Assembly: GCF_905397435.1 (NCBI RefSeq)
Contig: NZ_CAJPVI010000033.1
Span: 39,465 to 103,464 of the forward strand
DNA from: Cupriavidus numazuensis
GTDB taxonomy: Bacteria; Pseudomonadota; Gammaproteobacteria; Burkholderiales; Burkholderiaceae
Length of the DNA: 64,000 nt
Direction: 5' to 3'
The notes beneath the pieces are model-generated. The model saw only the letters and a program-made list of their open reading frames with translations, did not search any database and was not told the origin of the DNA. This document shows positions 35,137 to 44,257 of the stretch, in pieces. Each line of letters opens with the position of its first letter. Within the stretch, counting starts at the first letter, position 1. The position numbers were made by a program, and so were the translations under genes.

Positions 35137-36993
35137 TTAACCTTGAATAATGGGAATGCGGCCTTGGTAGACGGAACCGCCGGAGATCCGCAGGAAGTAC
35201 TGCAGGTTCGGCAACTGGGTGATCAGCTCGGGCGGGATCAGTGCTGCCTTCTCGAGCTGCGTCGAGCGAGAGACGGACCCGCTGAATTCGCCCACGTGGG
35301 CTTCGGTACCGGTGCTGGTGCTGCTGGACACCACCACGTTGCGGATGGCCGTGGTGCCGGCCTTCTCGGAGAACCAGTTGGCCGTGTCAATGTCTTCCAG
35401 TCGCAGGACGATCTGGTTGTTGAGGTTACCGAGCACCTGCTGCATCTTGGCCACGTTTCCGAGCTTGGCGGTGAGGTCGGAACGGGTCTGGTACGCGACG
35501 AACGCGTTGAAACCGGCGCCCCTGCCCTTGTTGAGCACCTGGATGACCTGCTCATTGATCGCCTCGGCTACCTCGTCGATGATCAGCACCACCTTCGGAG
35601 GCTTCTCGTAGAAGTTATAGATGGCGCCCGCCACCGAGGCGATATCGGCGAGCAGCATCGACATGATGGCCTGGGCCACCAGTGAGTTCGAGAGCGAATC
35701 GGCGCCCACATACAGTACGGCCTTCTGCTTGATGACCTTGTCGATGTCCCAGATTTCGCGGTGGTCATCGAAGTCGTCCGCCTTCGGTGCCAGCATCAGG
35801 CCGGTCTCACCGGTAGCCAGCATCTGCAGCAGCGGCAGGGCGGACGCGATGATGCGGCCATAGTGGTCGCGGTCATGCTGGAATGTCGAGATCAGTCCGT
35901 CGATGGACTCATGGCCGCGATCCACATTCGCAAAGCGCTCCACATAAAGGCGAACCATGGCGTCGAGCTTCGTGCCTCCGGGACGCTGGCCTGCCTGCTG
36001 CAGGTATCCGTTGGCCTCTTCCTCCCAATCAGGCATGCCGGCTTCCGGAAAGAAGCGGTGAAGGGCTCGGTCGAGCAGCTTGTTGATGCCGTTCTGCGCG
36101 TACTGGAGGATGGAGCGCAGGTTCGGCTTGTCACCCACATAGAGTTCGCCCTTCACCGCCCGGTCGATGAACAGGAACGCAAACTGGCGGAAGGGGCCTT
36201 CCTCCATCAGCTGGGCGATGCGGCTGGGGATTTCGGAGGGTTGCGACCAGTTTTCGAGCGGGTTGAGCCGGATGGACTGCGACGGCGAAGCCTGCTTCCA
36301 GTACAGGAACTTGCGGCCGGCGCGCTCGCATTCCTTGCGCACACGTGCGACCCACTCGGCGTCGTTCTTGGGGTCGATGATGATCAACACGTCATCGGGC
36401 TGATGGATGACCTGTGTCGAGATGACCTCATACGTCCGGGTCTTGCCCGACCCGGTCGTCCCGCTCACCGAGGTATGGCCAGGCATCGCCTTATAGTGGA
36501 AAGGTACCTGCATCTTCCTCGGCTCCATCCCATGGATCCACGATTTGCCCTGAGGGGAGCGGTCGGCAATGCTATCGGCCGGGGCAAACACCTGCTCGAC
36601 GCGCTTCACAACCCGCTTGGGCACCCAGCGGGGGAGGCCGGGAATTTCGCTCGAAGGCATGCGCAGGATGTCGTGGGCAATTTGACAATGCTTTTGCGTC
36701 CACTCGAAGCCCGCCCCGAGAAACATGGAGTCCTCGTCCTTGCGCATCTGGGTGCTGATCCCGAGCAGCATGTCGACCTGAATGACGGTCAGCCACTTGG
36801 TCGAAATTGCCATGCGGAACTTCAGCGCGCGCCACACCTGTGTGCTGCGCAGCGCCAGCATGCCCAGACAGAAGAGGGCAAAGTAGCCCGCTGCAGGCAT
36901 CCCGCTGGTCAGGATCAACCGAAGCGCGAGTAGCCAACCGATGGTGGCCCGAAATTCGTAGATCGGCCGGAAATGATTGATGTATTGGTTCAC
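35137..36993 (-). CDS. traD: Type IV coupling protein (VirD4/TraD type)
   Basis: A 618-residue inner-membrane ATPase that hands the relaxosome to the secretion channel. The start is GTG 36993, inside the GTGA overlap with the upstream gene. Two or three N-terminal helices (ATIGWLLALRLILTSG, GYFALFCLGMLAL) precede the motor domain. Walker A is GTTGSGKTRTYE and Walker B VVLIIDEVAEAINEQ. The C-terminal part (VAYQTRSDLTAKLG, NNQIVLRLEDIDTANWF) is as in TraD/TraG of large elements. It directly follows the MobH-like gene, the usual pairing. Confidence 0.88.
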   Translation of the reverse strand: MNQYINHFRPIYEFRATIGWLLALRLILTSGMPAAGYFALFCLGMLALRSTQVWRALKFRMAISTKWLTVIQVDMLLGISTQMRKDEDSMFLGAGFEWTQKHCQIAHDILRMPSSEIPGLPRWVPKRVVKRVEQVFAPADSIADRSPQGKSWIHGMEPRKMQVPFHYKAMPGHTSVSGTTGSGKTRTYEVISTQVIHQPDDVLIIIDPKNDAEWVARVRKECERAGRKFLYWKQASPSQSIRLNPLENWSQPSEIPSRIAQLMEEGPFRQFAFLFIDRAVKGELYVGDKPNLRSILQYAQNGINKLLDRALHRFFPEAGMPDWEEEANGYLQQAGQRPGGTKLDAMVRLYVERFANVDRGHESIDGLISTFQHDRDHYGRIIASALPLLQMLATGETGLMLAPKADDFDDHREIWDIDKVIKQKAVLYVGADSLSNSLVAQAIMSMLLADIASVAGAIYNFYEKPPKVVLIIDEVAEAINEQVIQVLNKGRGAGFNAFVAYQTRSDLTAKLGNVAKMQQVLGNLNNQIVLRLEDIDTANWFSEKAGTTAIRNVVVSSSTSTGTEAHVGEFSGSVSRSTQLEKAALIPPELITQLPNLQYFLRISGGSVYQGRIPIIQG

Positions 36994-38237
36994 GCCGTAC
37001 CTTCCGTGGGTGCCGAGCGCTCGCAGATCAGCGAAGCGACCTTGTCGACGAGCAGAATGTCTTGCCCGACGACCTTGTAGAGCAGTTGGTACTTGCGCAG
37101 GTTTTCGATCAGCGTCTCGGAGGCAATACCGTAGTTGCCAATCGTGCGCTTGCTGACGGCCAGCTTGCCGTCGACCCATGTCACCTTGACCTTGTTGGCC
37201 ACGACGTCCTGGGACAAGGCTCGGAAAAACTCGCGCATCAGATTCGAGGCACCTGCGAGGACATCGGCGAAGGGGTCCTTGGTCTGTTCCTTGCGTAGCG
37301 ACCGCGAGCCATCAAGCTGCACGACATTGGGACTTCCTCCAGCGGATTGAGGCGCATCAGCAGGCGCGGCTGGGGAGGGCGTTTGCGCGGGCGCTGGGGC
37401 GGCACCTCGACTCGCCGAGCCATCGTCCCCGATGGGTGCGGGCGCTTGCGGTGCCGGTGGTGCGGATGCGGTCGCGGCCGCGGAATGATTCACCGGCTCC
37501 GCAGCCGCGGCCAACGCCTTGGCATCGGGTGGTGCTTTCGTGTCTGGGGCGAACGCGGCACGGCGGGCCTTCACTTCGAACTGGCTCAGCGTGTCGATGG
37601 CCTGGCGCAGCACCTTGTGCAGCAGTGTCTCAGGGCCTGACGGACGCGGCTCGGGATTGATCGCACCGAACAGTTCGGCGAGCACCACGCCATCGAACTG
37701 GGCCAGGCGCTCGGCACCGAGAATCTCTCTGGCGAGCAGGGCAGTGCGCATGCGTTCCACGGGCAAAGCCGCTTCACGACGCGTCACCGTGTAGCAGCAT
37801 TCTCCCAACCACGGCCCGAAAGGCCCATGGGCTGCCGGCATCCATTCGGCACCGTCGCTTTCGCGATGGAAGCGGAAGTGCCGGCAGGGCTCGTCCAGGC
37901 ACGAGCAACACGCGGCCAGAAACAACGCATAGAGATACTGAGGTTCGAGCTGCCGACGACGCTCCGAAGGCTGGTCAGCGGCGAATTTTTGCGCGCCCGA
38001 CAGGCGCATCGCAAAGTAAGCCGCCTCGACCGTTGCGCGGAAAGCGCCACCCGGTTCGGCGTGTTCCTCAGGACGCAAGGGCATGGATGAAAACCACGCC
38101 GCGCAGCGCTCCAGTAGAGCGAACCACTTGGTCTCAAACTCGTTCGCGGTCGCCTCGTTCGCATACTGTTTGATCAAATCGACGCGAGAAGTGTGCGCGC
38201 GCAGCAGGCTTGCGGAATCCATAGGCTGATGGGTCAT
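36990..38237 (-). CDS. MobH/TraI_2-like protein lacking relaxase metal motifs
   Basis: A 415-residue protein; ATG 38237 overlaps the virB6 stop. Residues 51-115 follow MobH relaxases: MPLRPEEHAEPGGAFRATVE, then QLEPQYLYALFLAACCSCLD. In active MobH the corresponding text has three His (an HH pair, then GG-x3-HTLE) and an HD in LHDLG. Here only His59 of the pair remains, the third His is Ala68, and HD is Ser112-Cys113. A Pro/Ala linker (about 245-315) leads to a TraI_2_C-like domain (about 325-405; VKVTWVDGKLAVSKRTIGNY). The gene sits right before traD. It is probably a non-catalytic relaxosome or coupling factor; the true relaxase may lie elsewhere. Confidence 0.65.
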   Translation of the reverse strand: MTHQPMDSASLLRAHTSRVDLIKQYANEATANEFETKWFALLERCAAWFSSMPLRPEEHAEPGGAFRATVEAAYFAMRLSGAQKFAADQPSERRRQLEPQYLYALFLAACCSCLDEPCRHFRFHRESDGAEWMPAAHGPFGPWLGECCYTVTRREAALPVERMRTALLAREILGAERLAQFDGVVLAELFGAINPEPRPSGPETLLHKVLRQAIDTLSQFEVKARRAAFAPDTKAPPDAKALAAAAEPVNHSAAATASAPPAPQAPAPIGDDGSASRGAAPAPAQTPSPAAPADAPQSAGGSPNVVQLDGSRSLRKEQTKDPFADVLAGASNLMREFFRALSQDVVANKVKVTWVDGKLAVSKRTIGNYGIASETLIENLRKYQLLYKVVGQDILLVDKVASLICERSAPTEGTA

Positions 38238-39289
38238 TTGCCGCCACCTGCAAGATTCTGCCCAAGATTCCAAGCGCCGCGACCCAGCCCCTTGAGTCCG
38301 CTGGCCCCACTGACACCGCCCCCAGTACCGAAGATGGATCCGGCAACCTTTGGAATCTCCAGCGCGATGAACACCAGCATGATCGCCGTGGAAGTCGCGT
38401 AGCCGGCCGCGACGAACGTATCAGTTCCGACATTACCCACGTCAGTAACAATACTTAGCAAGCTAGCGCTGACCAGCTGCGAGATGGTCGCTGCGATCAC
38501 CATATAGAGCGATCCGGTCACCATGTAGTCCAGCCACGCCGTGAAATACCGTCGTGTCATATCGAACATGCCAAGGGCAACGGCCAGCGGACCCACCACG
38601 ATGCCGATAGCAACCTGCAGGTGTCCCAGTAGAATGAACCAGAAGTAGATCAACGCCGAAACAAGCACGGCTATGAACGCGATGAAGAAGAGAAGGGCGG
38701 AAGCAATCGCCTCAATCCACTTTAGGGGGTTCGTGGCGTTGGAGATCACTATTCGACAGACAGAGTCAAAAAAGCTCCCTGCTGTTTTAGAAATCGAGAT
38801 GGGTACGTTGTAAATATCGTCACCGCCATTGATGCTTTCGGCGATGCCGGCGAACCAAGTGAAGATGGCGGGTCCGAAGGTTGTGTAATTGACATATATC
38901 GCCGAAAAAATCCCGACCACCAGCAAAGTTTCAAACAATTCGGTCCATGCTTTCACAGCATCGCCTGCCGCACCAAAGCGCAGTCCAGCGAGCACCAGCG
39001 CAATGACACCGAGACCGAAGGCGATCTTGTCGGCGTTCCCACGTGTGCGATCGCTCAGGGAAACTGCGCCCTGAATAAGACCACTCCGCAATCCGTTCAT
39101 CTTGTCGAGTGCTTTCTTGATCCCTGCGCTTACGTCGCCGGGCTTGCCGGCACTAACCGGCTTCGTTGTCTCACTCGTACCGGTGTCCTGCGCTACGGCA
39201 AGAGTGGGAATGAGAAAGGACAAAGCAATCGCGACAGCCACCATCAGCATGAGCACGCGAGGGGAAAAGCGGAGCGCAAAGCTCATCAT
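38234..39289 (-). CDS. virB6: VirB6/TrbL-type polytopic channel protein
   Basis: A 351-residue protein with a signal-like N-terminus (VLMLMVAVAIALSFLIPTLAVA) and six or so further helices, including FGLGVIALVLAGLRFG and LLFFIAFIAVLVSALIYFWF. The pattern ILLGHLQVAIGIVVGPLAVA is typical of VirB6/TrbL, the inner-membrane pore of type IV secretion. It overlaps virB5 upstream and the MobH-like gene downstream by four bases each. Confidence 0.82.
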   Translation of the reverse strand: MMSFALRFSPRVLMLMVAVAIALSFLIPTLAVAQDTGTSETTKPVSAGKPGDVSAGIKKALDKMNGLRSGLIQGAVSLSDRTRGNADKIAFGLGVIALVLAGLRFGAAGDAVKAWTELFETLLVVGIFSAIYVNYTTFGPAIFTWFAGIAESINGGDDIYNVPISISKTAGSFFDSVCRIVISNATNPLKWIEAIASALLFFIAFIAVLVSALIYFWFILLGHLQVAIGIVVGPLAVALGMFDMTRRYFTAWLDYMVTGSLYMVIAATISQLVSASLLSIVTDVGNVGTDTFVAAGYATSTAIMLVFIALEIPKVAGSIFGTGGGVSGASGLKGLGRGAWNLGQNLAGGGK

Positions 39290-40023
39290 TTCATGTCCAT
39301 GATTGTCTGGCGCTGCTGATCGCGATCCGCCTGGAGTTGACGAGCGGCATTCAGGACCTCGGCTTCGACGGCTACCACCTTCTGATCCCTATCCGCATCG
39401 GACTGTGCTCGTGCGCTCATCAACTGAAGCACGTCTGAGTTTTGCGATGCAAGCACGTCAAGCATCTGGTTGGTGGTCTGGGCCGTTGCCTGCGCGGTGG
39501 GCGTCAGGTTCATCTGGTCCTGAATCTTCTGGCGCCGCTTGGCGGCGGCCTGGGTGTTCTTGAAGACTGTTGCGCCCAGATTGAAAAGATTCTTTGCGGT
39601 CTTATCTCCGCCGTTTAAAAGGGCGCGCTGATCGTCGAACCATTGTGCCGGCGTCTTGCCCGAGGAAATCATCATGCTTTGCACGCGCTTCAGATAATCT
39701 CCGTTGTCTGACACCGCGCCGTAGACGTCCTTGAGCGAGGCGCCGTACACCTCGTACTGACCAATATCGCCTTTGATCGCGTTGAGCTGTTCGGTCAGCT
39801 GGGACGCGTCCAGGCCGGTCGCCTGGAGGAGCTGGTTGGCCATCATCTTGTACTGATAGACGACGTTGGTGTTCTGGTACACCTCGTCTTTCAGGGACTG
39901 CATGGCCGACATCGTGGTCTGGACGAGATTGGCCACGTCGATGACGGGCAGACCGGTGGCATTGGCTGCCGAGGACAGAACAAGGGTGGCCGCTGCCGCG
40001 GCCTTGAGGCACCATTTCTTCAA
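39286..40023 (-). CDS. virB5: VirB5-type pilus-tip/minor component
   Basis: A 245-residue exported protein. The start is TTG 40023: AAGGAG stands six bases upstream and a signal peptide opens there (KKWCLKAAAAATLVLSSAAN). The mature part is an extended helical protein (TTMSAMQSLKDEVYQNTNVV, then LTPTAQATAQTTNQMLDVLA), as in VirB5/TrbJ. It lies 10 bp after virB4. Confidence 0.8.
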   Translation of the reverse strand: MKKWCLKAAAAATLVLSSAANATGLPVIDVANLVQTTMSAMQSLKDEVYQNTNVVYQYKMMANQLLQATGLDASQLTEQLNAIKGDIGQYEVYGASLKDVYGAVSDNGDYLKRVQSMMISSGKTPAQWFDDQRALLNGGDKTAKNLFNLGATVFKNTQAAAKRRQKIQDQMNLTPTAQATAQTTNQMLDVLASQNSDVLQLMSARAQSDADRDQKVVAVEAEVLNAARQLQADRDQQRQTIMDMK

Positions 40024-40033
40024 GGTAAGCTCC

Positions 40034-42493
40034 TTAAGCGGCTCGCGCGAGCATCTCGCGCACGTAGTTGTCTTGCCAGTCGGGGGCGCCCGACGCGTAG
40101 TGGCGGTCGCAGATCCCTTGCGCCACGCCATCCGAACGCAGCATGGCCACCATCTCGTCGGAGAAGGTGCTCTGCAGCATCCGGGTCTGATTGCGGGTAA
40201 TGAGGAGGTAATCGCGGTTCGGCACCGCGTCACTGATCATCTGGATCTGGTCATCGGTCAAGCCGAAGGTGTCCTTGTAGAGGTACTTGGTCGTCTTGGC
40301 CTGGCTGTTCGGCAGGTAGATGAAGTTGCCGATGTTCTCTTTGAGGATTTCGAAGTCGGCCACGCGCGCGAGCTGCTTGAGCGACTGGGTCGCGCCCCAT
40401 AGCGCCGCGTTGAGCTTCCGGATGGTGACGATCCACATCTCGAAGCGCTCGTAGAATCGCTTGCTGCTGAAGAAGAAGCCGATCTCCTCCACCTCGATGA
40501 TCGTGTAACGCGTGCCCAGCGTCTGACTGATTCGGTAGAACGCGTAGTCCATGAACAGCGCCCCGGCACGCGGGAAGTTCAGCAGCAGGTCGCCCATCTC
40601 GATGGACAGGTTGTCGCTGACCTCGAACGCATCTTCGGTGTGATCGAAGAAGTGGCCGTACTGGCCACCCTGCAGCCAGATCTGCAGCCGCTCGCGCAGG
40701 CTGTCATGCAGCAGCGTGGCGAGACGGCCTAGTGTCCAGCTATCGCGTTCGTATCCCGCGAGGATCTTCACCGCTTCGAAGATGTCCTGGCGTTGCTGCG
40801 GCGAGATCGAGTAGTCTTCGTCTTCAATCGCCAGCGCGACCCATTCCGTCACATACGCAAAATTGGCTGGATCCGACAGCAGCGACAGTGGGTTCGTGCG
40901 TGTGGCGGCCTGGAACTTCCCGGTCGCGTCGACGAACTTTCCCCCGCTCAGAAGCGTGGTGATGCGCGTCGAGCGGTCCTTGTCGAACCGGATGCGGCGC
41001 GCGTCATGGCGGCCGGCCTGAGAGACGAGAAAGTTCAGCAGTACCGACTTGCCCGCCCCGATCGGCCCGATGACGAGCAAGTGAGCATTACCTCCGGGCT
41101 GGTGTAGGTCCACGCGCTGCGCGGTGCGATGACGGGTGGGCAGGCAGGTCAACGGCGGAACTTCCTTCCCCACCTTCTCGGAGAGCCAGTCGTTGCGCGT
41201 CGGGCCCGGCATCACCGAACGTACCGGTGCTATGTCTGACACCGCGGGCGTTTCCACGAACTGCAACCTTCGTTGCTTGTCCCAGCGGCCGGGGAGGGTG
41301 CTGTTCCAGGCCGGCATCAGGTTTGCCTTCTCCCGGATCGCGCCGAATCCGGCGTTGGTCAGCGCACCGACGACGTCACTGACTGCGTCCTCGCATTGCG
41401 TCTCGCTGTCGGCGTAGATGACGATGGAGATATTCGCGAAGCCATGCTGCGTGCTGTCGGCGGTCAAGCGCTTGAGCGCCTTGCCTGCCTCCTTGGCCAG
41501 TTCCTCGCGACCTTCGTCGTTCTCCGCTTCTTCCTTGGCGAGGTATTGCTTGAGGATGGCGCGGACATTGAGCGAGGCCATCTTGTAGAAACGGCGAACC
41601 TTTTCGATGTAAGCGGCTGCCCGCGCGGTATCGAGGAAGCGGTACATGATGCAGATATCCAGCTCGGCATCGATCTGCATCAGGCTGTCGAGTGCGGCTT
41701 CTTGGAAGCTCATCCACTCCTTCACCGCGACGATGGCCACATGGCGTTTCCCATGGGCAGATTCGAAGAGCAGCCGTTCGGCGCCGACGACGACTTCCGA
41801 CTCGGTCAGATGCGTGTCCAGAAGCGTCACGGGGTAGCGCACGCGACGAGGTGGGACGCTGGGGTTCGCGGTCTGGTGAAGCGCGGCAAACGCGTCCTGC
41901 ATGACCAGGCGGCGCGGCTTCAGGCGCGGCACACCACCGGTGAAGGCGTCGAGTATGCTTTCGAAGCGGCGGGCGTCCGCATTGACCTTTTCCAGGTCGA
42001 AGGCGAACGCACTGCGCGCAAACAGCGTGTCCTTCATTGCCTCGTAGAGGGAGGCGTAGACGGACCTGCCGCCCACCGTCATGTGATGGCCCACCTTGTC
42101 GAAGAACCTGGCGATACCGGTTTCCGGGGTATAGGCCAGCGCCAGGGAGTGGGTATTGTGGAAATATGCTCCCGTCGTCATGTGGGCGCGATTGAGCGCA
42201 TCCAGGCGCGCGTCCGCCGGGCTGTCGAATTCGCCCTCCACGTACCCCCTCGCACGCCGGTGCCGCAAGCGCCACCACGCGGTGATGCGGTGGTCGAACG
42301 ACCGGCAGGCCTGGTCGAGTTGATTGCGCGCCGATTCGATGTCGCTGCTGTCCGGGCTGTCAGCATCGACGCCTTGAAACTCGTACGTCGCGAGCAACGA
42401 CCCATCCTTGTTCAGGACGAGTTCAGGCGTGATGGACGTCAGCCACGGCGCAAGTTCGGCGAGTGGACGGCGTTTGAGTTTGAGCTTCAGCAT
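40034..42493 (-). CDS. virB4: VirB4/TrbE-type secretion ATPase
   Basis: An 819-residue ATPase that powers type IV secretion and pilus assembly. The N-terminal domain (about 1-400) has the conserved CagE/TrbE pattern (FDKVGHHMTVGGRSVYASLY). The motor has Walker A GPIGAGKSVLLNFL and the Walker B strand YTIIEVEEIGFFF, where most VirB4 have a Asp in this box (DE); here it is VEE. Late motifs (ALWGATQSLKQLAR; YLPNSQAKTTKYLY) are intact. Full family length. Confidence 0.92.
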   Translation of the reverse strand: MLKLKLKRRPLAELAPWLTSITPELVLNKDGSLLATYEFQGVDADSPDSSDIESARNQLDQACRSFDHRITAWWRLRHRRARGYVEGEFDSPADARLDALNRAHMTTGAYFHNTHSLALAYTPETGIARFFDKVGHHMTVGGRSVYASLYEAMKDTLFARSAFAFDLEKVNADARRFESILDAFTGGVPRLKPRRLVMQDAFAALHQTANPSVPPRRVRYPVTLLDTHLTESEVVVGAERLLFESAHGKRHVAIVAVKEWMSFQEAALDSLMQIDAELDICIMYRFLDTARAAAYIEKVRRFYKMASLNVRAILKQYLAKEEAENDEGREELAKEAGKALKRLTADSTQHGFANISIVIYADSETQCEDAVSDVVGALTNAGFGAIREKANLMPAWNSTLPGRWDKQRRLQFVETPAVSDIAPVRSVMPGPTRNDWLSEKVGKEVPPLTCLPTRHRTAQRVDLHQPGGNAHLLVIGPIGAGKSVLLNFLVSQAGRHDARRIRFDKDRSTRITTLLSGGKFVDATGKFQAATRTNPLSLLSDPANFAYVTEWVALAIEDEDYSISPQQRQDIFEAVKILAGYERDSWTLGRLATLLHDSLRERLQIWLQGGQYGHFFDHTEDAFEVSDNLSIEMGDLLLNFPRAGALFMDYAFYRISQTLGTRYTIIEVEEIGFFFSSKRFYERFEMWIVTIRKLNAALWGATQSLKQLARVADFEILKENIGNFIYLPNSQAKTTKYLYKDTFGLTDDQIQMISDAVPNRDYLLITRNQTRMLQSTFSDEMVAMLRSDGVAQGICDRHYASGAPDWQDNYVREMLARAA

Positions 42494-42816
42494 GGGAGGT
42501 CGCTGTCAAAGCCGTAAGGGCGGCGAAAGAGCGCGTGCAGCTTGCCGTGCCAGGGGCGGGACTCGTAGAGGTCGCCGTAGTGGTTGTAGACGTTCAGAAT
42601 CTGGTTCCACCACGGATCGCGGTCGGTCAGCCAGCGCAAGAGGGCGTGTATAGCCATGCCCGACACGATCACGGCAGCCGGGATCTTCCAGCCGCTGCGG
42701 AAGGTGATATAGACCAGCAACGCCACGACCGTGCCGTTGGCGATGGCGAACCCCCGCACCGCGCCACCGATCAGGCGGGGCTTGGAGAGACCGACGCTGA
42801 CGTGATGTTCACGCAT
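42487..42816 (-). CDS. virB3: VirB3/TrbD-type protein
   Basis: A 109-residue protein with two adjacent helices (GFAIANGTVVALLVYITF; IPAAVIVSGMAIHALLRWL) and the DRDPWWNQI segment typical of VirB3/TrbD. It partners with VirB4 at the inner membrane. It overlaps virB4 by seven bases and follows virB2 by one base. Confidence 0.85.
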   Translation of the reverse strand: MREHHVSVGLSKPRLIGGAVRGFAIANGTVVALLVYITFRSGWKIPAAVIVSGMAIHALLRWLTDRDPWWNQILNVYNHYGDLYESRPWHGKLHALFRRPYGFDSDLPC

Positions 42817-42817
42817 G

Positions 42818-43186
42818 TCAGAGGATTCCGGTGCACGCCGACGCCACCCCCAGCGCCTTCATGATGGATGGTGCGGAAGCTGCAATGCCTACCCCGATGC
42901 AGATGACTGAGACAAACTTCATGATGGTTGACTCGGAGTTGGCGATACCAATGGCACCGAGCACGATCAGAATCAGGCCAGCGACAAACAGATACTTGGT
43001 GTTGATGAACGTGGCGATGCCGCAGATGAAATTGCCCAGGTTGTCGAGGAAAGCCGGGCCTGCCGTCTGTGCGTGTGCCGGCCCGGCGGCGCTGGCCATC
43101 GCGGCAAGAAGAAGCGCAGAAGTGAATGTCTCGCGTAACTTCACAGCCCCGGATCGTGACGACGGGAGTTGCATGTGTTGCTCCAT
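42818..43186 (-). CDS. virB2: VirB2/TrbC-type pilin
   Basis: A 122-residue precursor with a long signal peptide (LLLAAMASAAGPAHAQ). The mature pilin has two hydrophobic helices (YLFVAGLILIVLGAIGIA; VSVICIGVGIAASAPSIM) separated by a short basic loop, the VirB2/TrbC layout. Two Cys (in FICGI and near the C-terminus ACTGIL) could form a disulfide. It is the second gene leftward, between virB11 and virB3. Confidence 0.85.
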   Translation of the reverse strand: MEQHMQLPSSRSGAVKLRETFTSALLLAAMASAAGPAHAQTAGPAFLDNLGNFICGIATFINTKYLFVAGLILIVLGAIGIANSESTIMKFVSVICIGVGIAASAPSIMKALGVASACTGIL

Positions 43187-43189
43187 TAG

Positions 43190-44257
43190 TTAGAAAACTC
43201 GGTTGAACGCGTAGTCGCCGTCGCGAAACCCCTGGATCTCAATGATCTCGGAGACGTGACGCATTTCGCCGGTGCGGCGCATGTGAACGACATAGTTGAA
43301 GCACTCGGCGATCAGCTTGCGCATGTCCTCAAGCTCCCAGCGGGAGCCGTGCGGAATCCCGAGCATCGCGAGGCTTTCGAGGCGGGAAAGCGCGGCCCGC
43401 GCATTGTTGGCGTGCAGCGATGCCATGCCGCCGTCGTGGCCGGTGTTGAGGGCCTGAAGCAGGTCAAACGCTTCACCGCCGCGGACTTCGCCCACCAGGA
43501 TGCGGTCCGGTCGGAACCGCAAGCTCAACGCGACAAGTTGCTGGGTCGTGACGCCTTTATCGGTGTTGGAGAGCAGGCGTACCTTGTTGGGCACGCTGGG
43601 TTTCAACTCCTCGGTGTCCTCGATGGTCAGCACTCGCTCGGTTTCCGGAATCTCGGTGACTAGAGCATTCAGAAAGGTTGTCTTGCCGGAGGACGTGCCG
43701 CCGGCGACGAGGATGTTCTTGCGCTGCCGAACGACCTCGCGTAGCGCGTTGGCCAGTTGATCGTCTTCGACTTTCCCGTCAAAGATGGGCCGGTCGGTGG
43801 CCATGCTCCTGGCGTGACGTGACGAGAAGGCGCCGGCGCGTGCGTAGTCCGAGAGCGCGAGGATGGTCTCGCGATGTCGCCGGATGCTCAGTGCGTGACC
43901 GTCGATCGCGGTGGGCTTCATGACCGCAGCGATACGCAGACCCTTATGGCCCGCATTGATGATGCCCTGCGCCGTGCCGCGGACTGCGGATTTCTGGACG
44001 GATGACGCAAGAGAACGCACAGCGCCTTCGAGCTTGAGTGGCTCGACTTGCTCGTTGATGCGGATCATCTCTCCGCGCCGCTCGACCCAGATGTTGTCAT
44101 GACGGTTCACCATGACCTCGGCCACGTCCTTCGCTTCGATGTAAGAACGAATGGGCGCCAGCGACTCGAAGAACATCGCCACGGCGCTGTCTTCGAGTTG
44201 CGTGAGCTGCAGATCGGGATGATGGGAAGCGGAGGAATCCATGCCCGATATTGTCAT
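43190..44257 (-). CDS. virB11: VirB11-type hexameric ATPase
   Basis: A secretion ATPase of about 355 residues. The frame is open to 44296, but that start would place the operator repeat (44283-44310) inside the gene, so Met at 44257 or 44242 is likelier; no clear ribosome site decides. Motifs: Walker A AGGTSSGKTTFLN, Asp box VLTIEDTEEL, Walker B ILVGEVRGGEAFDLL, His box TGHDGGMASLHAN. It leads the leftward transfer operon, an unusual but TrbB-like order (B11-B2-B3-B4-B5-B6). Confidence 0.9.
   Translation of the reverse strand: MTISGMDSSASHHPDLQLTQLEDSAVAMFFESLAPIRSYIEAKDVAEVMVNRHDNIWVERRGEMIRINEQVEPLKLEGAVRSLASSVQKSAVRGTAQGIINAGHKGLRIAAVMKPTAIDGHALSIRRHRETILALSDYARAGAFSSRHARSMATDRPIFDGKVEDDQLANALREVVRQRKNILVAGGTSSGKTTFLNALVTEIPETERVLTIEDTEELKPSVPNKVRLLSNTDKGVTTQQLVALSLRFRPDRILVGEVRGGEAFDLLQALNTGHDGGMASLHANNARAALSRLESLAMLGIPHGSRWELEDMRKLIAECFNYVVHMRRTGEMRHVSEIIEIQGFRDGDYAFNRVF

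Noticed and set aside
35761..36933. 390-codon + strand open frame
   Set aside because: Antisense to traD, where Walker A and B are visible; no domain seen.
41273..42517. 414-codon + strand open frame
   Set aside because: It is antisense to virB4, whose motifs are clear; the frame lacks any family pattern.
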